From an uncultured Nitrosomonas sp. (GTDB lineage: Bacteria > Pseudomonadota > Gammaproteobacteria > Burkholderiales > Nitrosomonadaceae), in contig CADEDO010000002.1 in assembly GCA_902826115.1 (NCBI GenBank), positions 62,001 to 126,000 of the forward strand: a DNA stretch of 64,000 nucleotides, read 5' to 3'. A program made the position numbers and the translations under genes. This document shows, piece by piece, positions 41,475 to 51,035 of the stretch. The notes under the pieces were generated by a model. That model worked only from the letters and a program-made list of their open reading frames with translations. It was not told the DNA's origin and did not search any database. How positions within the stretch are numbered: the first letter of the stretch is position 1; the number at the start of each line of letters is the position of its first letter.

Positions 41475-42209
41475 ATGACTAAAACTACTCATTTTGGCTT
41501 CAATACCGTTTCTGAAGATGAAAAAGCCGGCAAAGTTGCCGAAGTTTTTCATTCCGTGGCCGAACGCTACAATCTGATGAACGACCTGATGTCCGTGGGT
41601 CTGCATCGCTTATGGAAACGCTTTGCCATTGAAACCAGCGGCGTGAGAAGTGGCGACAAGGTGTTGGATATTGCCGGCGGCACCGGTGATTTGAGTGCAT
41701 TATTCCTGCAGAAAGTGGGTAAATCCGGTGAGGTGTGGTTAACAGACATCAATAACTCCATGCTGTCCATCGGTCGGGATCGCCTGATTGATGAAGGCAC
41801 GCCAACTCCGGTCGCACAATGTGACGCCGAGAAATTACCCTTTCCGGATAACTATTTCAACTGCGTCAGCGTGGCGTTTGGTCTCAGAAATATGACCCAC
41901 AAGGATGTTGCGCTGAAGGAAATGCTGCGTGTCATCAAACCCGGCGGAACCGTCATCGTGCTGGAATTTTCCAAAGTCTGGAAACCCCTGCAACCCGCTT
42001 ACGATGCTTATTCATTCAAACTGCTGCCCACCATGGGAAAAATGATCGCCAATGACGCGGAAAGCTATCAATACCTGGCAGAATCCATCCGCATGCACCC
42101 TTCCCAGGATGAATTAAAGGAATTAATGGCACGGGTTGGTTTTGAGCGAGTGGAATATTTCAACATGACCGCAGGGATTGTAGCGTTGCATCGCGGTTAT
42201 AAATTTTAA
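41475..42209 (+). CDS. ubiE: ubiquinone/menaquinone methyltransferase UbiE
   Basis: A SAM-dependent C-methyltransferase of ubiquinone synthesis. From 41475 it has 244 aa, the family norm; an in-frame ATG at 41388 would add 29 residues and is unlikely. [21 protein letters not shown] (family signature, about 26-46), [11 protein letters not shown] (motif I) and [15 protein letters not shown] further on are clear. It follows the DUF971 gene. Confidence 0.95.
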   Translation: MTKTTHFGFNTVSEDEKAGKVAEVFHSVAERYNLMNDLMSVGLHRLWKRFAIETSGVRSGDKVLDIAGGTGDLSALFLQKVGKSGEVWLTDINNSMLSIGRDRLIDEGTPTPVAQCDAEKLPFPDNYFNCVSVAFGLRNMTHKDVALKEMLRVIKPGGTVIVLEFSKVWKPLQPAYDAYSFKLLPTMGKMIANDAESYQYLAESIRMHPSQDELKELMARVGFERVEYFNMTAGIVALHRGYKF

Positions 42210-42389
42210 TCGCCCAGAAATTTTTACTCACCGGAGAGATTCACGGCGATGCCCGTAAAACAAGGCAGTCATCGGAAGATAATGACGATCACAGCGAAGA
42301 TAAATGGCACGGCAGGACAAGTTACATACCAGAGTTCATTAATCAGAAACTGGTCAGGCAAATAACGCTGTCTAAATTCAAGCGGAATA

Positions 42390-43178
42390 TTATTTGCTTA
42401 ATATTGAATGTTTTATGCTGGACTCAAACAAACTATCCAGAAAAGGACTTGGGTTGGCCGTCAAATATTCATCCTGCTGCCGCCAATATCCTTTAAGAGA
42501 CGCCATATTCTCCATAGCCATGCGAGAACCTTTGGCAATGATGGAATCAGCACCGATATCGTCGATGACCAGGTCCAAATGAGTGCCACAGAATAGATGA
42601 TCGTAGGCGTTCAATTCACGTTCGCTAAAGCAATACGATTGCTCTTTAAACAAATGATAGAGGCCTGCCAGCGTATCCCAAAAAACCCACTCGGAACCCA
42701 CAATGGCTGTTTGGTGCGTAATGGGATCGAAGTAACGTGCTGTTTTTATGGTAAAATGTGAACGCAACTGCTTCAAATCCGGCAACCACATCAGGCTCGA
42801 ATGTAGGCGACTGACCGTATGGCAGCGCGTATAGTGGTCATAGAAATTCGGGATTAGACGCCCAGCTATTAAATAATGGGAAAAATCCCAATGCTCTACT
42901 TGCTCCCAAAAAATGATGTCCGGATCTACCAGGATTGCATTGGGCTCATTCAATAAAATTAACTTGAGGTATGCGTGATGCCTTATTTCCTTTTCAAAGC
43001 GAAAATATTGAGCACCCACTTCCTGGCAAAGCCGCTTGGTTTGCTCGCCGATGATGCTGGCGTTGTCATATACCACCACCTCAGAGGAAGGAAATCCGGT
43101 ACGCAGCGTACGAAAGGTCAATAAGGAGTTATTGGCATTCGCAGGATTCTTGCACCAGATCAAAATGAATACTTTCAT
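42390..43178 (-). CDS. putative GT-A glycosyltransferase-like protein
   Basis: Not a family I know by name. The 262-aa cytoplasmic protein has a Rossmann-like start (MKVFILIWCKNPAN, then VVVYDNAS) and an acidic AILVDPDIIFWE with a DXD-type motif at about 82-84, typical of metal- and nucleotide-sugar-binding GT-A transferases. HLDLVIDDIGADS further on could be the second acidic cluster. No signal or membrane helix. It follows yggS by 39 bp on the same strand and may be cotranscribed; no polysaccharide genes are near. Confidence 0.6.
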   Translation of the reverse strand: MKVFILIWCKNPANANNSLLTFRTLRTGFPSSEVVVYDNASIIGEQTKRLCQEVGAQYFRFEKEIRHHAYLKLILLNEPNAILVDPDIIFWEQVEHWDFSHYLIAGRLIPNFYDHYTRCHTVSRLHSSLMWLPDLKQLRSHFTIKTARYFDPITHQTAIVGSEWVFWDTLAGLYHLFKEQSYCFSERELNAYDHLFCGTHLDLVIDDIGADSIIAKGSRMAMENMASLKGYWRQQDEYLTANPSPFLDSLFESSIKHSILSK

Positions 43179-43217
43179 AAGCAGACAGTCATTAGGCGTG
43201 ACCAGGTTGTGCGCTGT

Positions 43218-43967
43218 CTAACCCAATCCCGGCCAGTAATGACTATCCGGCAAAGGCCGTTTGCCAAAAATAGCCTGCCCGACCCGCACGACCGTTGCTC
43301 CTTCTTCAATCGCCAATTCGTAATCGCCCGACATTCCCATTGAGAGTTCGTCAAATGACAATCCTGCTGGCGCTTCCTGGCGCAACATCGCTTGGATGTC
43401 ACGCATTTTGACAAAGCATTCGCGTACACGATCATGGTCGGTCGAAAAAATGGCCAGCGTCATGAGCCCTTTGATACGAAGGGATGAATAATTTGGCAAT
43501 TGTTGAACAAACGCGCGCACTTCTTCCGGCGGCAGGCCGAATTTGCTGGCTTCACCGGAACTGTTGACTTGCACATAAACATCAATCGCACGCCCCTCAT
43601 TTTGCAGGCGCTTGTCGAGCTCTTCCGCGACTTTCAAACTATCCAGCGCCTGGAATTCATTGGCAAAGCGCGCCAGATATTTAGCTTTGTTGGTTTGCAA
43701 ATGACCAATGATTGCCCATTTGATGTCCAAGTCCTGCAGCGCTTCGGATTTCTCGCGCGCTTCTTGAATCTTATTTTCTCCCATCTCATGGCATCCCGCT
43801 GCAAAAGCAATGCGCAATCTCTCCGCCGGTACTGTTTTGGTGACAGGCAGGAGCCGAACACTGGATGGATCGCGCCCAATTCGCTGGCAGGTATCAGCAA
43901 TCCGTTGTTTAACTGTAGCAAGATTTTTTTTAATCTCGTTTAATTGCTGCTCTTCATTGAATTCCAA
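43218..43967 (-). CDS. yggS: YggS family PLP homeostasis protein
   Basis: A PLP-binding alanine-racemase-fold protein of 249 aa that buffers and distributes PLP. The cofactor lysine is Lys44 in LLPVTKTVPAERL; HLQTNKAKYL (about 93-102), YVQVNSSGEASKFGL and ELSMGMSGDYELAIEEG are family signatures. Elsewhere it often precedes proC or yggT; here the glycosyltransferase-like gene follows. The repeat element at 44040 lies 70 bp upstream of its start and may affect its transcription. Confidence 0.93.
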   Translation of the reverse strand: MEFNEEQQLNEIKKNLATVKQRIADTCQRIGRDPSSVRLLPVTKTVPAERLRIAFAAGCHEMGENKIQEAREKSEALQDLDIKWAIIGHLQTNKAKYLARFANEFQALDSLKVAEELDKRLQNEGRAIDVYVQVNSSGEASKFGLPPEEVRAFVQQLPNYSSLRIKGLMTLAIFSTDHDRVRECFVKMRDIQAMLRQEAPAGLSFDELSMGMSGDYELAIEEGATVVRVGQAIFGKRPLPDSHYWPGLG

Positions 43968-44039
43968 TATGTTCTCCTAGTGTTCAAATCAAATTGATTG
44001 GTTATTGATCAACGCTTGTTTCCATTGCTTCATATGTAC

Positions 44040-44190
44040 TTAAGGAAACGCTGATTAATTGACTGCACGAGCGAATTGCTTCGTTGCGCGGTACTCACTC
44101 CCTCGCCTATCAGATTGATATGTCTCGGTTGTTGCGTTCCGTGCGCCTCGCCCTTCATCACGTTCGTTGAATTAATCAGCACTTCCTTAA
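44040..44190. mobile_element. MITE-like element with long terminal inverted repeats
   Basis: TTAAGGAAACGCTGATTAATT (left, from 44040) and TTAAGGAAGTGCTGATTAATT read inward from 44190 match at 19 of 21 positions. The 151-bp element is more GC-rich than its surroundings and contains no transposase. I see no clear target duplication. On the minus strand an open frame of 42 codons (44158-44030) runs through it and out at the left end. From memory, similar repeats are scattered in Nitrosomonas genomes. It separates the DUF4440-like gene from yggS. Confidence 0.75.
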
Positions 44191-44210
44191 ACATCCGGAA
44201 CTACAGTGAA

Positions 44211-44591
44211 TCAGTCAGTAATTTTTGATGCTTGATGAAATATCATTTTCCAAGCACTTCCTTGGCGTCGCCAGATCGAAGTTCTCATGGATCCTTTGCT
44301 GAGGTTATTCCTATCGTTCATTTTTTGGGCAGTATACATTGCCATCACCAACTCATCCGTCAGCATGCGGATTCTAAAATCATTCAGCGACCATTGAAGA
44401 TGAATGTCTTTATGAATGAGCCAATCAACCACATCGCGCCTGGCATTTATTTTCCCGCTCTGACTGATTTCTTCAAAATCATGAGACAGCAAATCATTAA
44501 TCAGTTCAGGTTCTGTCTTCAGATCAAGGTGTAATAATTTTAGTTCCAGTTGTTTGATCTGCTCGGCGATACCATTCATTGGCAAGCTCAT
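44211..44591 (-). CDS. DUF4440/SnoaL-like small protein
   Basis: A 126-aa protein of the NTF2/SnoaL cone fold, resembling DUF4440: LKTEPELINDLLSHDFEEISQSGKI is its typical start, followed by strands containing RIMLTDELVMAMYTAQK-like sequence and the final TSIWRRQGSAWKMIFHQAS. These proteins often bind small ligands; function unknown. It starts 13 bp after the metG stop codon and is probably its downstream partner. Confidence 0.78.
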   Translation of the reverse strand: MSLPMNGIAEQIKQLELKLLHLDLKTEPELINDLLSHDFEEISQSGKINARRDVVDWLIHKDIHLQWSLNDFRIRMLTDELVMAMYTAQKMNDRNNLSKGSMRTSIWRRQGSAWKMIFHQASKITD

Positions 44592-44603
44592 CGAAAATGG
44601 TGA

Positions 44604-46712
44604 TCACTTCACCCGCATTCCCGGTTGTGCGCCGTCATCCGGAGAAAGTATGAATAATTCGCCTGGATTGCCGCCACCGGCAGCCAACACCATTCCTTCC
44701 GACAGTCCAAATTTCATTTGCCGTGGCGCTAGGTTTGCGACCATAACCGTCAATCTCCCCTTGAGCTGCTCAGGATCATAGGCCGATTTAATGCCGGCAA
44801 ACACCGTGCGTTGCTCATTGCCAATATCCAGTGTCAACTTCAATAGTTTTTCTGCACCCGGGACATGCTCGGCATTGATGATTTTTGCAATGCGCAAATC
44901 GATTTTACTGAAATCATCAATGGAAATCGTGTCAGCAATCGGCATAACGGCGTGCTGCTGTTTTTCTGCATGACGCGCGGGAGAATCGTGGTGCGCGGCA
45001 GGCGCCAAGCTGTGCGTATTGGCAGCTATCAATGCATCGATCTGCTTGGCATCGATACGCGTCATTAAATGCTGATAAGCATGGATCGCATGGCCTGCGG
45101 GCAACAATAAATCAGCCACGGGTTGCCCTGCATTCAACTGCGGCCAGGCCAAAGGCTCACAATTGAGAAAACCCTCGATTTGTTGCACAGTTTCCGGCAA
45201 GATCGGCTTCAGGTAACGCGACAACAAATAAAACAGTTGAATACCCAGACTGCAAACGCGTTGCAATTCATCGTTACGGTCCGGATTCTTGGCAATTTCC
45301 CAGGGCGCCAGTTCGTGAATCATTTCATTCGCTTCATCGGCAAACTTCATGATATGGCGAATCGCAGCTGAAAACTCCCTGTCCTCAAAAGCTTTCTCAA
45401 TCTGATCCGGGCGCCAGGTAGCAAAGCGCTCATTAACCATGGCTTGTAATAGTTGATATTGCCGACCATCCACTAACTTGCCATCAAAGCGCTTGCTGAT
45501 GAATCCAGCACAACGGCTAGCAATATTAATGAACTTGCCCACCAAATCCGAATTGACGCGCGCAACAAAATCCTCCAGATTCAGATCGATGTCTTCCAGC
45601 GTTCCATTCAGTTTCGCTGCATAGTAGTAGCGCAGCCATTCAGGATTGAGTCCTTGTTTCAAATAGCTTTCTGCCGTGATGAATGTACCACGGGATTTAC
45701 TCATTTTTTCGCCGTTCACGGTGAGAAAACCATGCGCAAAAATCTTGGTAGGTGTGCGGTAGCCGGCATTTTCCAGCATCGCAGGCCAGAATAAGGCGTG
45801 AAAATAAAGAATATCCTTGCCGATAAAATGATACAACTCGGCATCCGAACCTTGTCGCCAGAATTCATCAAAATCAATGTGCTCACGGACGCATAAATTC
45901 TGAAAGCTTCCCATATATCCGATCGGTGCATCCAGCCAGACATAAAAATACTTGCCCGGTGCATCGGGAATTTCAAAGCCAAAATAAGGTGCATCCCGGG
46001 AAATATCCCAATCGGACAGCTTGTTTTCTCCGGCTTCACCCAGCCATTCACGCATTTTATTCGCAGCTTCGATCTGCAAATGATCGGCTTCACTCGTCCA
46101 ACAGCGTAGAAAATCAGCGCAGCGCACATCAGACAAACTGAAAAAATAGTGCTCCGATGATTTTTTAACTGGCTTGGCACCGGAAACCGCCGAATACGGA
46201 TTTTTCAGATCCGTCGGCGCATAAGCTGCCCCGCAGGCTTCGCAAGAATCGCCGTATTGATCCTTAGCGCTGCATTTTGGACATTCCCCTTTAACAAACC
46301 GATCGGGCAAGAACATATTTTTGACCGGATCATACAATTGCTCGATACCTCGCACTGCAATCAAGCCGGCAGTTTTAAGCTTGCCATAGATCTCTTCTGA
46401 AAAACGGCGCGTTTCCAACGAATGCGTGCTGTAATAATTGTCGAACTGAATATGAAAGCCGATAAAATCCCCCAGATGCTCATCGTGCACGCGCGCGATC
46501 AGCATTTCTGGTGATATCCCCTCTTTTTCTGCGCGTAGCATGATCGGAGTTCCATGCGTATCATCCGCACACACATAATATACTGTGTGTCCACGCATTT
46601 TCTGAAAGCGCACCCAGATATCCGTTTGAATATATTCCACCAAATGACCTAAGTGGATACTGCCATTGGCATAGGGAAGCGCCGAGGTAACCAGAATTTT
46701 TCGCTTATTCAT
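44604..46712 (-). CDS. metG: methionyl-tRNA synthetase
   Basis: Charges initiator and elongator methionine tRNAs. 702 aa. The HIGH motif is HLGH in [12 protein letters not shown] (about 17-28) and the KMSKS motif [10 protein letters not shown] (about 336-345). The zinc knuckle CPKC...CEAC (about 144-160) is present, and the C-terminal EMAPII-type tRNA-binding domain begins near 600 ([16 protein letters not shown]). It is divergent from apbC. Confidence 0.97.
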   Translation of the reverse strand: MNKRKILVTSALPYANGSIHLGHLVEYIQTDIWVRFQKMRGHTVYYVCADDTHGTPIMLRAEKEGISPEMLIARVHDEHLGDFIGFHIQFDNYYSTHSLETRRFSEEIYGKLKTAGLIAVRGIEQLYDPVKNMFLPDRFVKGECPKCSAKDQYGDSCEACGAAYAPTDLKNPYSAVSGAKPVKKSSEHYFFSLSDVRCADFLRCWTSEADHLQIEAANKMREWLGEAGENKLSDWDISRDAPYFGFEIPDAPGKYFYVWLDAPIGYMGSFQNLCVREHIDFDEFWRQGSDAELYHFIGKDILYFHALFWPAMLENAGYRTPTKIFAHGFLTVNGEKMSKSRGTFITAESYLKQGLNPEWLRYYYAAKLNGTLEDIDLNLEDFVARVNSDLVGKFINIASRCAGFISKRFDGKLVDGRQYQLLQAMVNERFATWRPDQIEKAFEDREFSAAIRHIMKFADEANEMIHELAPWEIAKNPDRNDELQRVCSLGIQLFYLLSRYLKPILPETVQQIEGFLNCEPLAWPQLNAGQPVADLLLPAGHAIHAYQHLMTRIDAKQIDALIAANTHSLAPAAHHDSPARHAEKQQHAVMPIADTISIDDFSKIDLRIAKIINAEHVPGAEKLLKLTLDIGNEQRTVFAGIKSAYDPEQLKGRLTVMVANLAPRQMKFGLSEGMVLAAGGGNPGELFILSPDDGAQPGMRVK

Positions 46713-46837
46713 TGACTCTCAAGAAACCGTATTGGATAAAGGCTTATTGTAACAAACTGTGTGCGCAATCCTGATATTTGTTACCATCCATTTATTAAAT
46801 TGTTAACCTTTAATAGGTCGAAAAAAGGAGCTTAGTA

Positions 46838-47926
46838 GTGACGATTTCAGAACAACAAATACAGTCTGCACTCAAACAAATCATTGATCCCACCACCGGC
46901 AAGGACTATATCAGCACTCAATCCGTACGCAATATTCAGATCGATCAACAGCACGTATCGATCGACATCGAATTAGGTTATCCGGCGAATAGTGTCAAAC
47001 AGACTATCCAGAAACAAATAACCGATGCGCTGCACGCAATTCCAGGCATCGAAAAAATCCAAGTGTCAGTCAACAGCAAAATTATTCCTCACAGCGCACA
47101 GCGTGGCGTCAAACTGATTCCCGGAGTAAAAAACATCATCGCAGTGGCATCCGGCAAAGGTGGCGTGGGCAAATCCGCCACCGCGGTCAACCTGGCTTTG
47201 GCGCTATCAGCCGAAGGCGCTTCTGTGGGCATTTTAGATGCGGACATTTACGGCCCATCTCAGCCGCAAATGCTCGGCATCACACAGCATCCGGATTCGC
47301 TTGATGGCAAAACCATGGAGCCGGTTATGGCGCATGGCATTCAGGCCATGTCGATTGGTTTACTGATTGATGTGGAAACTCCAATGGTATGGCGCGGACC
47401 GATGGTGACTCAGGCTTTACAGCAATTACTGAACGACACCAATTGGAAAGACCTGGATTATCTGGTCGTTGATTTACCACCCGGCACCGGCGATATTCAA
47501 TTGACATTGGCACAAAAAATTCCCGTGACAGGCGCAGTGATTGTCACGACGCCACAGGATATTGCCCTGCTCGATGCCCGCAAAGGCTTGAAAATGTTTG
47601 AAAAGGTCGGCATTCCCATTTTTGGAATTGTGGAAAATATGAGTACGCACACCTGTACGCAATGCGGTCACACAGAGCCGATCTTTGGTACCGGCGGCGG
47701 CGAAAAGATGTGTAAGGACTACAACGTCGAGTTTCTGGGTGCATTGCCACTCGACATTAAAATCCGCGAACATACGGATATGGGCAAACCCAGTGTCGTC
47801 GCTGAGCCTGATGGAAAAATTGCTGAAACTTATCGCATGATTGCGCGGCGTATCGCTGTCAAAGTAGCCGAATCTGCTGAAGATCATTCAGATTTATTCG
47901 CCAAAATCGTAATGGAAAATGACTGA
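46838..47926 (+). CDS. apbC: iron-sulfur cluster carrier ApbC/Mrp
   Basis: A P-loop ATPase that carries and delivers 4Fe-4S clusters. GTG start, preceded by AAAGGAG. A DUF59 domain (about 5-80) precedes the ATPase with GKGGVGKS (108-115) and the later TQCG segment with the CXXC pair (CTQC) for cluster binding. At 362 aa it is standard. The neighbouring metG is a common partner. dcd follows by 13 bp. Confidence 0.95.
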   Translation: MTISEQQIQSALKQIIDPTTGKDYISTQSVRNIQIDQQHVSIDIELGYPANSVKQTIQKQITDALHAIPGIEKIQVSVNSKIIPHSAQRGVKLIPGVKNIIAVASGKGGVGKSATAVNLALALSAEGASVGILDADIYGPSQPQMLGITQHPDSLDGKTMEPVMAHGIQAMSIGLLIDVETPMVWRGPMVTQALQQLLNDTNWKDLDYLVVDLPPGTGDIQLTLAQKIPVTGAVIVTTPQDIALLDARKGLKMFEKVGIPIFGIVENMSTHTCTQCGHTEPIFGTGGGEKMCKDYNVEFLGALPLDIKIREHTDMGKPSVVAEPDGKIAETYRMIARRIAVKVAESAEDHSDLFAKIVMEND

Positions 47927-47939
47927 GCAGGATTAAAGC

Positions 47940-48506
47940 ATGACGATTAAATCAGATAAGTGGATCCGCCATATGGCACAAGCGCATGGCATGATTGAAC
48001 CTTTTGAACCCGACCAAATTCGCGAGAAAGACAACCAGCGCATCGTTTCCTATGGCACTTCCAGCTATGGTTACGATATCCGTTGCTCGGATGAATTCAA
48101 GTTATTCACCAATATTAATTCCACGATCGTCGATCCGAAGAATTTTGATTCCAATTCATTTGTTGATGTAAAAAGTGACATTTGCATTATTCCTCCCAAT
48201 TCGTTTGCGCTGGCGCGTACTGTTGAATACTTTCGCATACCGCGCAACATCCTGACCATTTGTTTGGGCAAATCCACCTACGCCCGGTGTGGCATCATCG
48301 TCAATGTCACCCCTTTTGAACCCGAGTGGGAGGGTTATGTCACGTTGGAGTTTTCCAACACCACCCCCCTGCCCGCCAAGATTTATGCCAACGAAGGGGT
48401 AGCACAAGTCATTTTCTTTGAATCGGATGAAGTCTGTGAAACTTCCTATAAAGATCGGGGAGGGAAATATCAAGGGCAACAAGGAGTGACATTGCCAAAA
48501 ATATGA
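47940..48506 (+). CDS. dcd: dCTP deaminase
   Basis: Deaminates dCTP to dUTP, feeding dTMP synthesis with thyA about 3 kb away. 188 aa. [13 protein letters not shown] (about 38-50), [11 protein letters not shown] (catalytic Ser/Arg region) and [15 protein letters not shown] with the catalytic Glu are typical. The metG / apbC-dcd order is common in Betaproteobacteria. Confidence 0.96.
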   Translation: MTIKSDKWIRHMAQAHGMIEPFEPDQIREKDNQRIVSYGTSSYGYDIRCSDEFKLFTNINSTIVDPKNFDSNSFVDVKSDICIIPPNSFALARTVEYFRIPRNILTICLGKSTYARCGIIVNVTPFEPEWEGYVTLEFSNTTPLPAKIYANEGVAQVIFFESDEVCETSYKDRGGKYQGQQGVTLPKI

Positions 48507-48601
48507 GCGTCTCATTGACAAGCTTTGTCAGGATAGGCTGCGCGCCTGTGCACATTTGAGCCTGTGCGGTTGCGTGGACCAATCCTTACAAAGTCGATTA
48601 C

Positions 48602-48961
48602 ATGTCACTAACGTCTGCGCTGGCATTCGGTTTCGACAAAAATACTGCTCCTCAGACTGTGCACCGACAGCACTTAATCTCTATCTCAATTCACGCAGCC
48701 TCAGTCCTTTCAATGATCGTATTTGCTCAGTACCTCGGATAAAGCACGCAGGTCCTTTCACACTTCATTCTCAACAACCCACTATGCATCGCGGAGAAAA
48801 TCTATTTCATTTCCAGTTTAATGAAAAAACAGATAATTACCTGCGATTTTATTGGCATTGATCATTCTTCTTATCGGTTATATTTGGATCAATGTGGCGT
48901 ACTGGATTTCATTACGCTCAGAGGCGAGCAGTTGAAAATCACTGAATGCTTAAAACTGTAG
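48602..48961 (+). pseudogene. possible gene debris, TonB-like start and membrane segment
   Basis: Codons 48602-48742 spell a 46-residue start with a basic segment and a hydrophobic helix (HRQHLISISIHAASVL), reminiscent of the N-terminal anchor of TonB-type proteins, and then stop. A frame at 48837-48935 reads PAILLALIILLIGYIWINVA, a strong membrane helix without a start codon. The pieces are in different frames and none has a ribosome site. I read this as decayed coding sequence of unknown origin; chance hydrophobicity is possible. Confidence 0.3.
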
Positions 48962-49084
48962 AAATTTCATAAACTTTTCTTAAAAAAACTCGTCTAATGG
49001 AGTATAAATGGCAATTGCACAACTTATTGTTTTTTTAAATAAACTTTTAGTAAATTAAAAATTAATTTTAACGTAAAAAAATGC

Positions 49085-49112
49085 TTGATTTGCCCGCGAT
49101 GCAGACTATAAT
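49085..49112 (+). promoter_or_regulatory. sigma70 promoter of the leader-decarboxylase unit
   Basis: TTGATT (49085-49090) and a perfect TATAAT (49107-49112) are 16 bp apart. The 130 bp upstream are extremely AT-rich, like an UP element. The transcript would start near 49119, about 40 nt before the small reading frame. Confidence 0.65.
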
Positions 49113-49157
49113 GCGTGCAAATTAAAAACACATGAATTCACCGATAAGGAGGTCATC

Positions 49158-49223
49158 ATGATAAGTATCAAGAACTTTTTTGCCCCAGCTGATTTAGTAA
49201 ACATTCATATTCCTGTTACGTAG
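49158..49223 (+). CDS. 21-codon reading frame, candidate leader peptide
   Basis: MISIKNFFAPADLVNIHIPVT, then TAG. It is preceded by AAGGAGGT 5 bp before the ATG, a near-perfect complement to 16S rRNA and stronger than the site of the next gene. It ends 22 bp before the start of a PLP decarboxylase, in a different frame. A translated short ORF here resembles regulatory leader peptides such as SpeFL, the ornithine-sensing leader of E. coli speF. Alternatively it is a remnant: KNFFAPADL recalls the N-terminal helix of ornithine decarboxylases. Function is inference. Confidence 0.55.
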   Translation: MISIKNFFAPADLVNIHIPVT

Positions 49224-49245
49224 CCATTTTTAAAGGAAAGCACTC

Positions 49246-50421
49246 ATGCGAACATCCTCTTCTACAGTTCAAAAATCTGATCAATCAGAAGTTCTATTCG
49301 ATACCCACCATGAAGTTAGTCTGGATTTTAAGCACGTCAAGAACGCCTTAAAAGATGGCTATCAGCGCCCATTTTTATTAGTCGACAGCAATATTATTCG
49401 ACAAAAAGCTCGGCGCTTTAAAGCAGCAATGCCTCGAGTTCACCCTCATTATGCAGTCAAAGCCAATCCTGATGCTCGCGTATTAACAGCGCTGATTGAG
49501 GAAAATGTCGGCTTCGAGATTGCTTCTATTGCCGAACTTGATCTGCTCATGCAACTTGGCGTACCGGCAGCTGAAATTTTTTATAGCAATCCGATGAAGT
49601 CTCGCGCTTACCTGGAATATGCAGCATCCAAGGGAGTCGAATGGTATGTATTGGACAGTGTAGAAGAATTACGCAAAATAGTCAGTGTCAAGCCAGATGC
49701 AAAGATGTATTTACGCATCGATACCCCCAATATTGGTAGCGATTGGCCATTAGCCGGTAAATTCGGTACACACCTCGGGGATATTCATGAGATTATTCAC
49801 GAAGCTGTAGAGCTGAAAGCAGACTTAGCCGGAGTAACCTTTCATGTAGGCTCGCAATGCCGCAATCCTCAGAATTGGCGTGTTGGTATTGAACGTGCCA
49901 AAAAGGTCTTTGCAGATATGCAGATGGCAGGCTTGAATCCCCGATTACTGAATATTGGAGGAGGCTATCCGGTTCGCCACGTCAAACCTATTCCTTCCAT
50001 TGAAATCATTGCTGATGTCATTAATGAAGCCATTGCTGATTTACCAGATAACATACGCATCATGGCTGAACCTGGTCGGTATTTAGTATCCGACTCGGCT
50101 TATTTTGTCTGTCGGGTTGTCGGCAATGCAACTCGCAATGGAAAACGCTGGATGTACTGGGATGCTGGTATGTTTGGCGGCGTGATAGAAATTACTGAGG
50201 GTTTGCGTTATGAAATTCTCACGGATCGCAAAGGCAGTAACATTCCTTGGTCGGTTGCCGGTCCAACTTGCGACTCAGTCGATATTCTGGTGCATGATTT
50301 AATGCTACCGAATGATGTACAAGAAGGCGATTTCATCTACATTCCTAACGCCGGTGCTTATACCACTGCTTATGCCAGCAATTTCAATGGCTTTCCACTG
50401 CCTGATGTTAAAGTGATATAA
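49246..50421 (+). CDS. type III PLP-dependent decarboxylase (ornithine decarboxylase-like)
   Basis: A fold-type III decarboxylase of 391 aa that probably makes putrescine from ornithine; lysine or carboxynorspermidine are possible. HYAVKANPD (68-76) holds the PLP Lys72, HVGSQC and GGGYPVRH bind the phosphate, MAEPGRYLV follows, and GPTCDSVDIL carries the catalytic Cys342. The CDS motif matches ornithine decarboxylases rather than diaminopimelate decarboxylase. The N-terminal 35 residues are poorly conserved. AAAGGAAAG precedes the ATG. A strong terminator follows at 50473. Confidence 0.88.
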   Translation: MRTSSSTVQKSDQSEVLFDTHHEVSLDFKHVKNALKDGYQRPFLLVDSNIIRQKARRFKAAMPRVHPHYAVKANPDARVLTALIEENVGFEIASIAELDLLMQLGVPAAEIFYSNPMKSRAYLEYAASKGVEWYVLDSVEELRKIVSVKPDAKMYLRIDTPNIGSDWPLAGKFGTHLGDIHEIIHEAVELKADLAGVTFHVGSQCRNPQNWRVGIERAKKVFADMQMAGLNPRLLNIGGGYPVRHVKPIPSIEIIADVINEAIADLPDNIRIMAEPGRYLVSDSAYFVCRVVGNATRNGKRWMYWDAGMFGGVIEITEGLRYEILTDRKGSNIPWSVAGPTCDSVDILVHDLMLPNDVQEGDFIYIPNAGAYTTAYASNFNGFPLPDVKVI

Positions 50422-50472
50422 GCTTCCAATAGAATCTGAATCGCACGTCTTGATGTTGTGTAGACAGTCAAT

Positions 50473-50510
50473 AAAATGGCGAACTGATAAAACAATCAGT
50501 TCGCCATTTT
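50473..50510. terminator. bidirectional rho-independent terminator
   Basis: A perfect 16-bp stem, AAAATGGCGAACTGAT (50473-50488) with its complement (50495-50510), around loop AAAACA. T-rich flanks occur on both sides. It lies between the convergent decarboxylase and folA. Confidence 0.9.
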
Positions 50511-50525
50511 CTTCAAGGATTTAAG

Positions 50526-51035
50526 CTACATCTTGCGATCCAATATCACAAAATGATATTCGAAAATATCATTGCCTTCGGAGAAATGCTGATCGCGCTG
50601 CGCTTCCTGCCATTCATTTGAATCAAATTCCGGAAAAAAAGCATCTCCGTCAAAATCCTTCTGAATTTCGGTAATATACAGTCGCTGACAATACGGCAGA
50701 GTTTGCCGATAAAGATTCTCACCGCCGATAATGAAACTTTCATGCTGGACTGCGTTATTTTCCTGGCATTTCTGCAGCGCGCTTTCAATCGAATGAACGA
50801 CAATGGCTCCAGGTACCTCAAAAGTTTCCTGATGAGTCATAATGATATTGGTTCTACCGGGTAAAGGGCGGCCAATAGACTCATAAGTTTTACGCCCCAT
50901 TACAATAGGATGTCCCATTGTCAGGGACTTAAAATGTTTTAAATCAGCTGGTAAGTGCCAGGGTAATTGATTTTTCTGACCAATTACCCGATTTCTGGCC
51001 ATTGCCACCAGGATAGACAAGCGTGGTGGTGTCAT
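50526..51035 (-). CDS. folA: dihydrofolate reductase
   Basis: NADPH-dependent reduction of dihydrofolate to tetrahydrofolate. 169 aa. [20 protein letters not shown] (about 19-38) includes the active-site Trp and Asp, and [15 protein letters not shown] and the IIGGENLY loop bind NADPH. The first codons overlap the thyA stop by 4 bp (ATGA), so the two are translationally coupled and act in consecutive steps of dTMP synthesis. Confidence 0.96.
   Translation of the reverse strand: MTPPRLSILVAMARNRVIGQKNQLPWHLPADLKHFKSLTMGHPIVMGRKTYESIGRPLPGRTNIIMTHQETFEVPGAIVVHSIESALQKCQENNAVQHESFIIGGENLYRQTLPYCQRLYITEIQKDFDGDAFFPEFDSNEWQEAQRDQHFSEGNDIFEYHFVILDRKM

Noticed and set aside
48556-48861. 101-codon open frame after dcd
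   Set aside because: Composition is Ser/Arg/Cys-heavy and it runs out of frame with the hydrophobic pieces; more likely noise within decayed sequence.
49008-49058. 16-codon frame MAIAQLIVFLNKLLVN with a GGAG upstream
   Set aside because: It lies upstream of the TATAAT promoter and in extremely AT-rich DNA, so transcription is doubtful.
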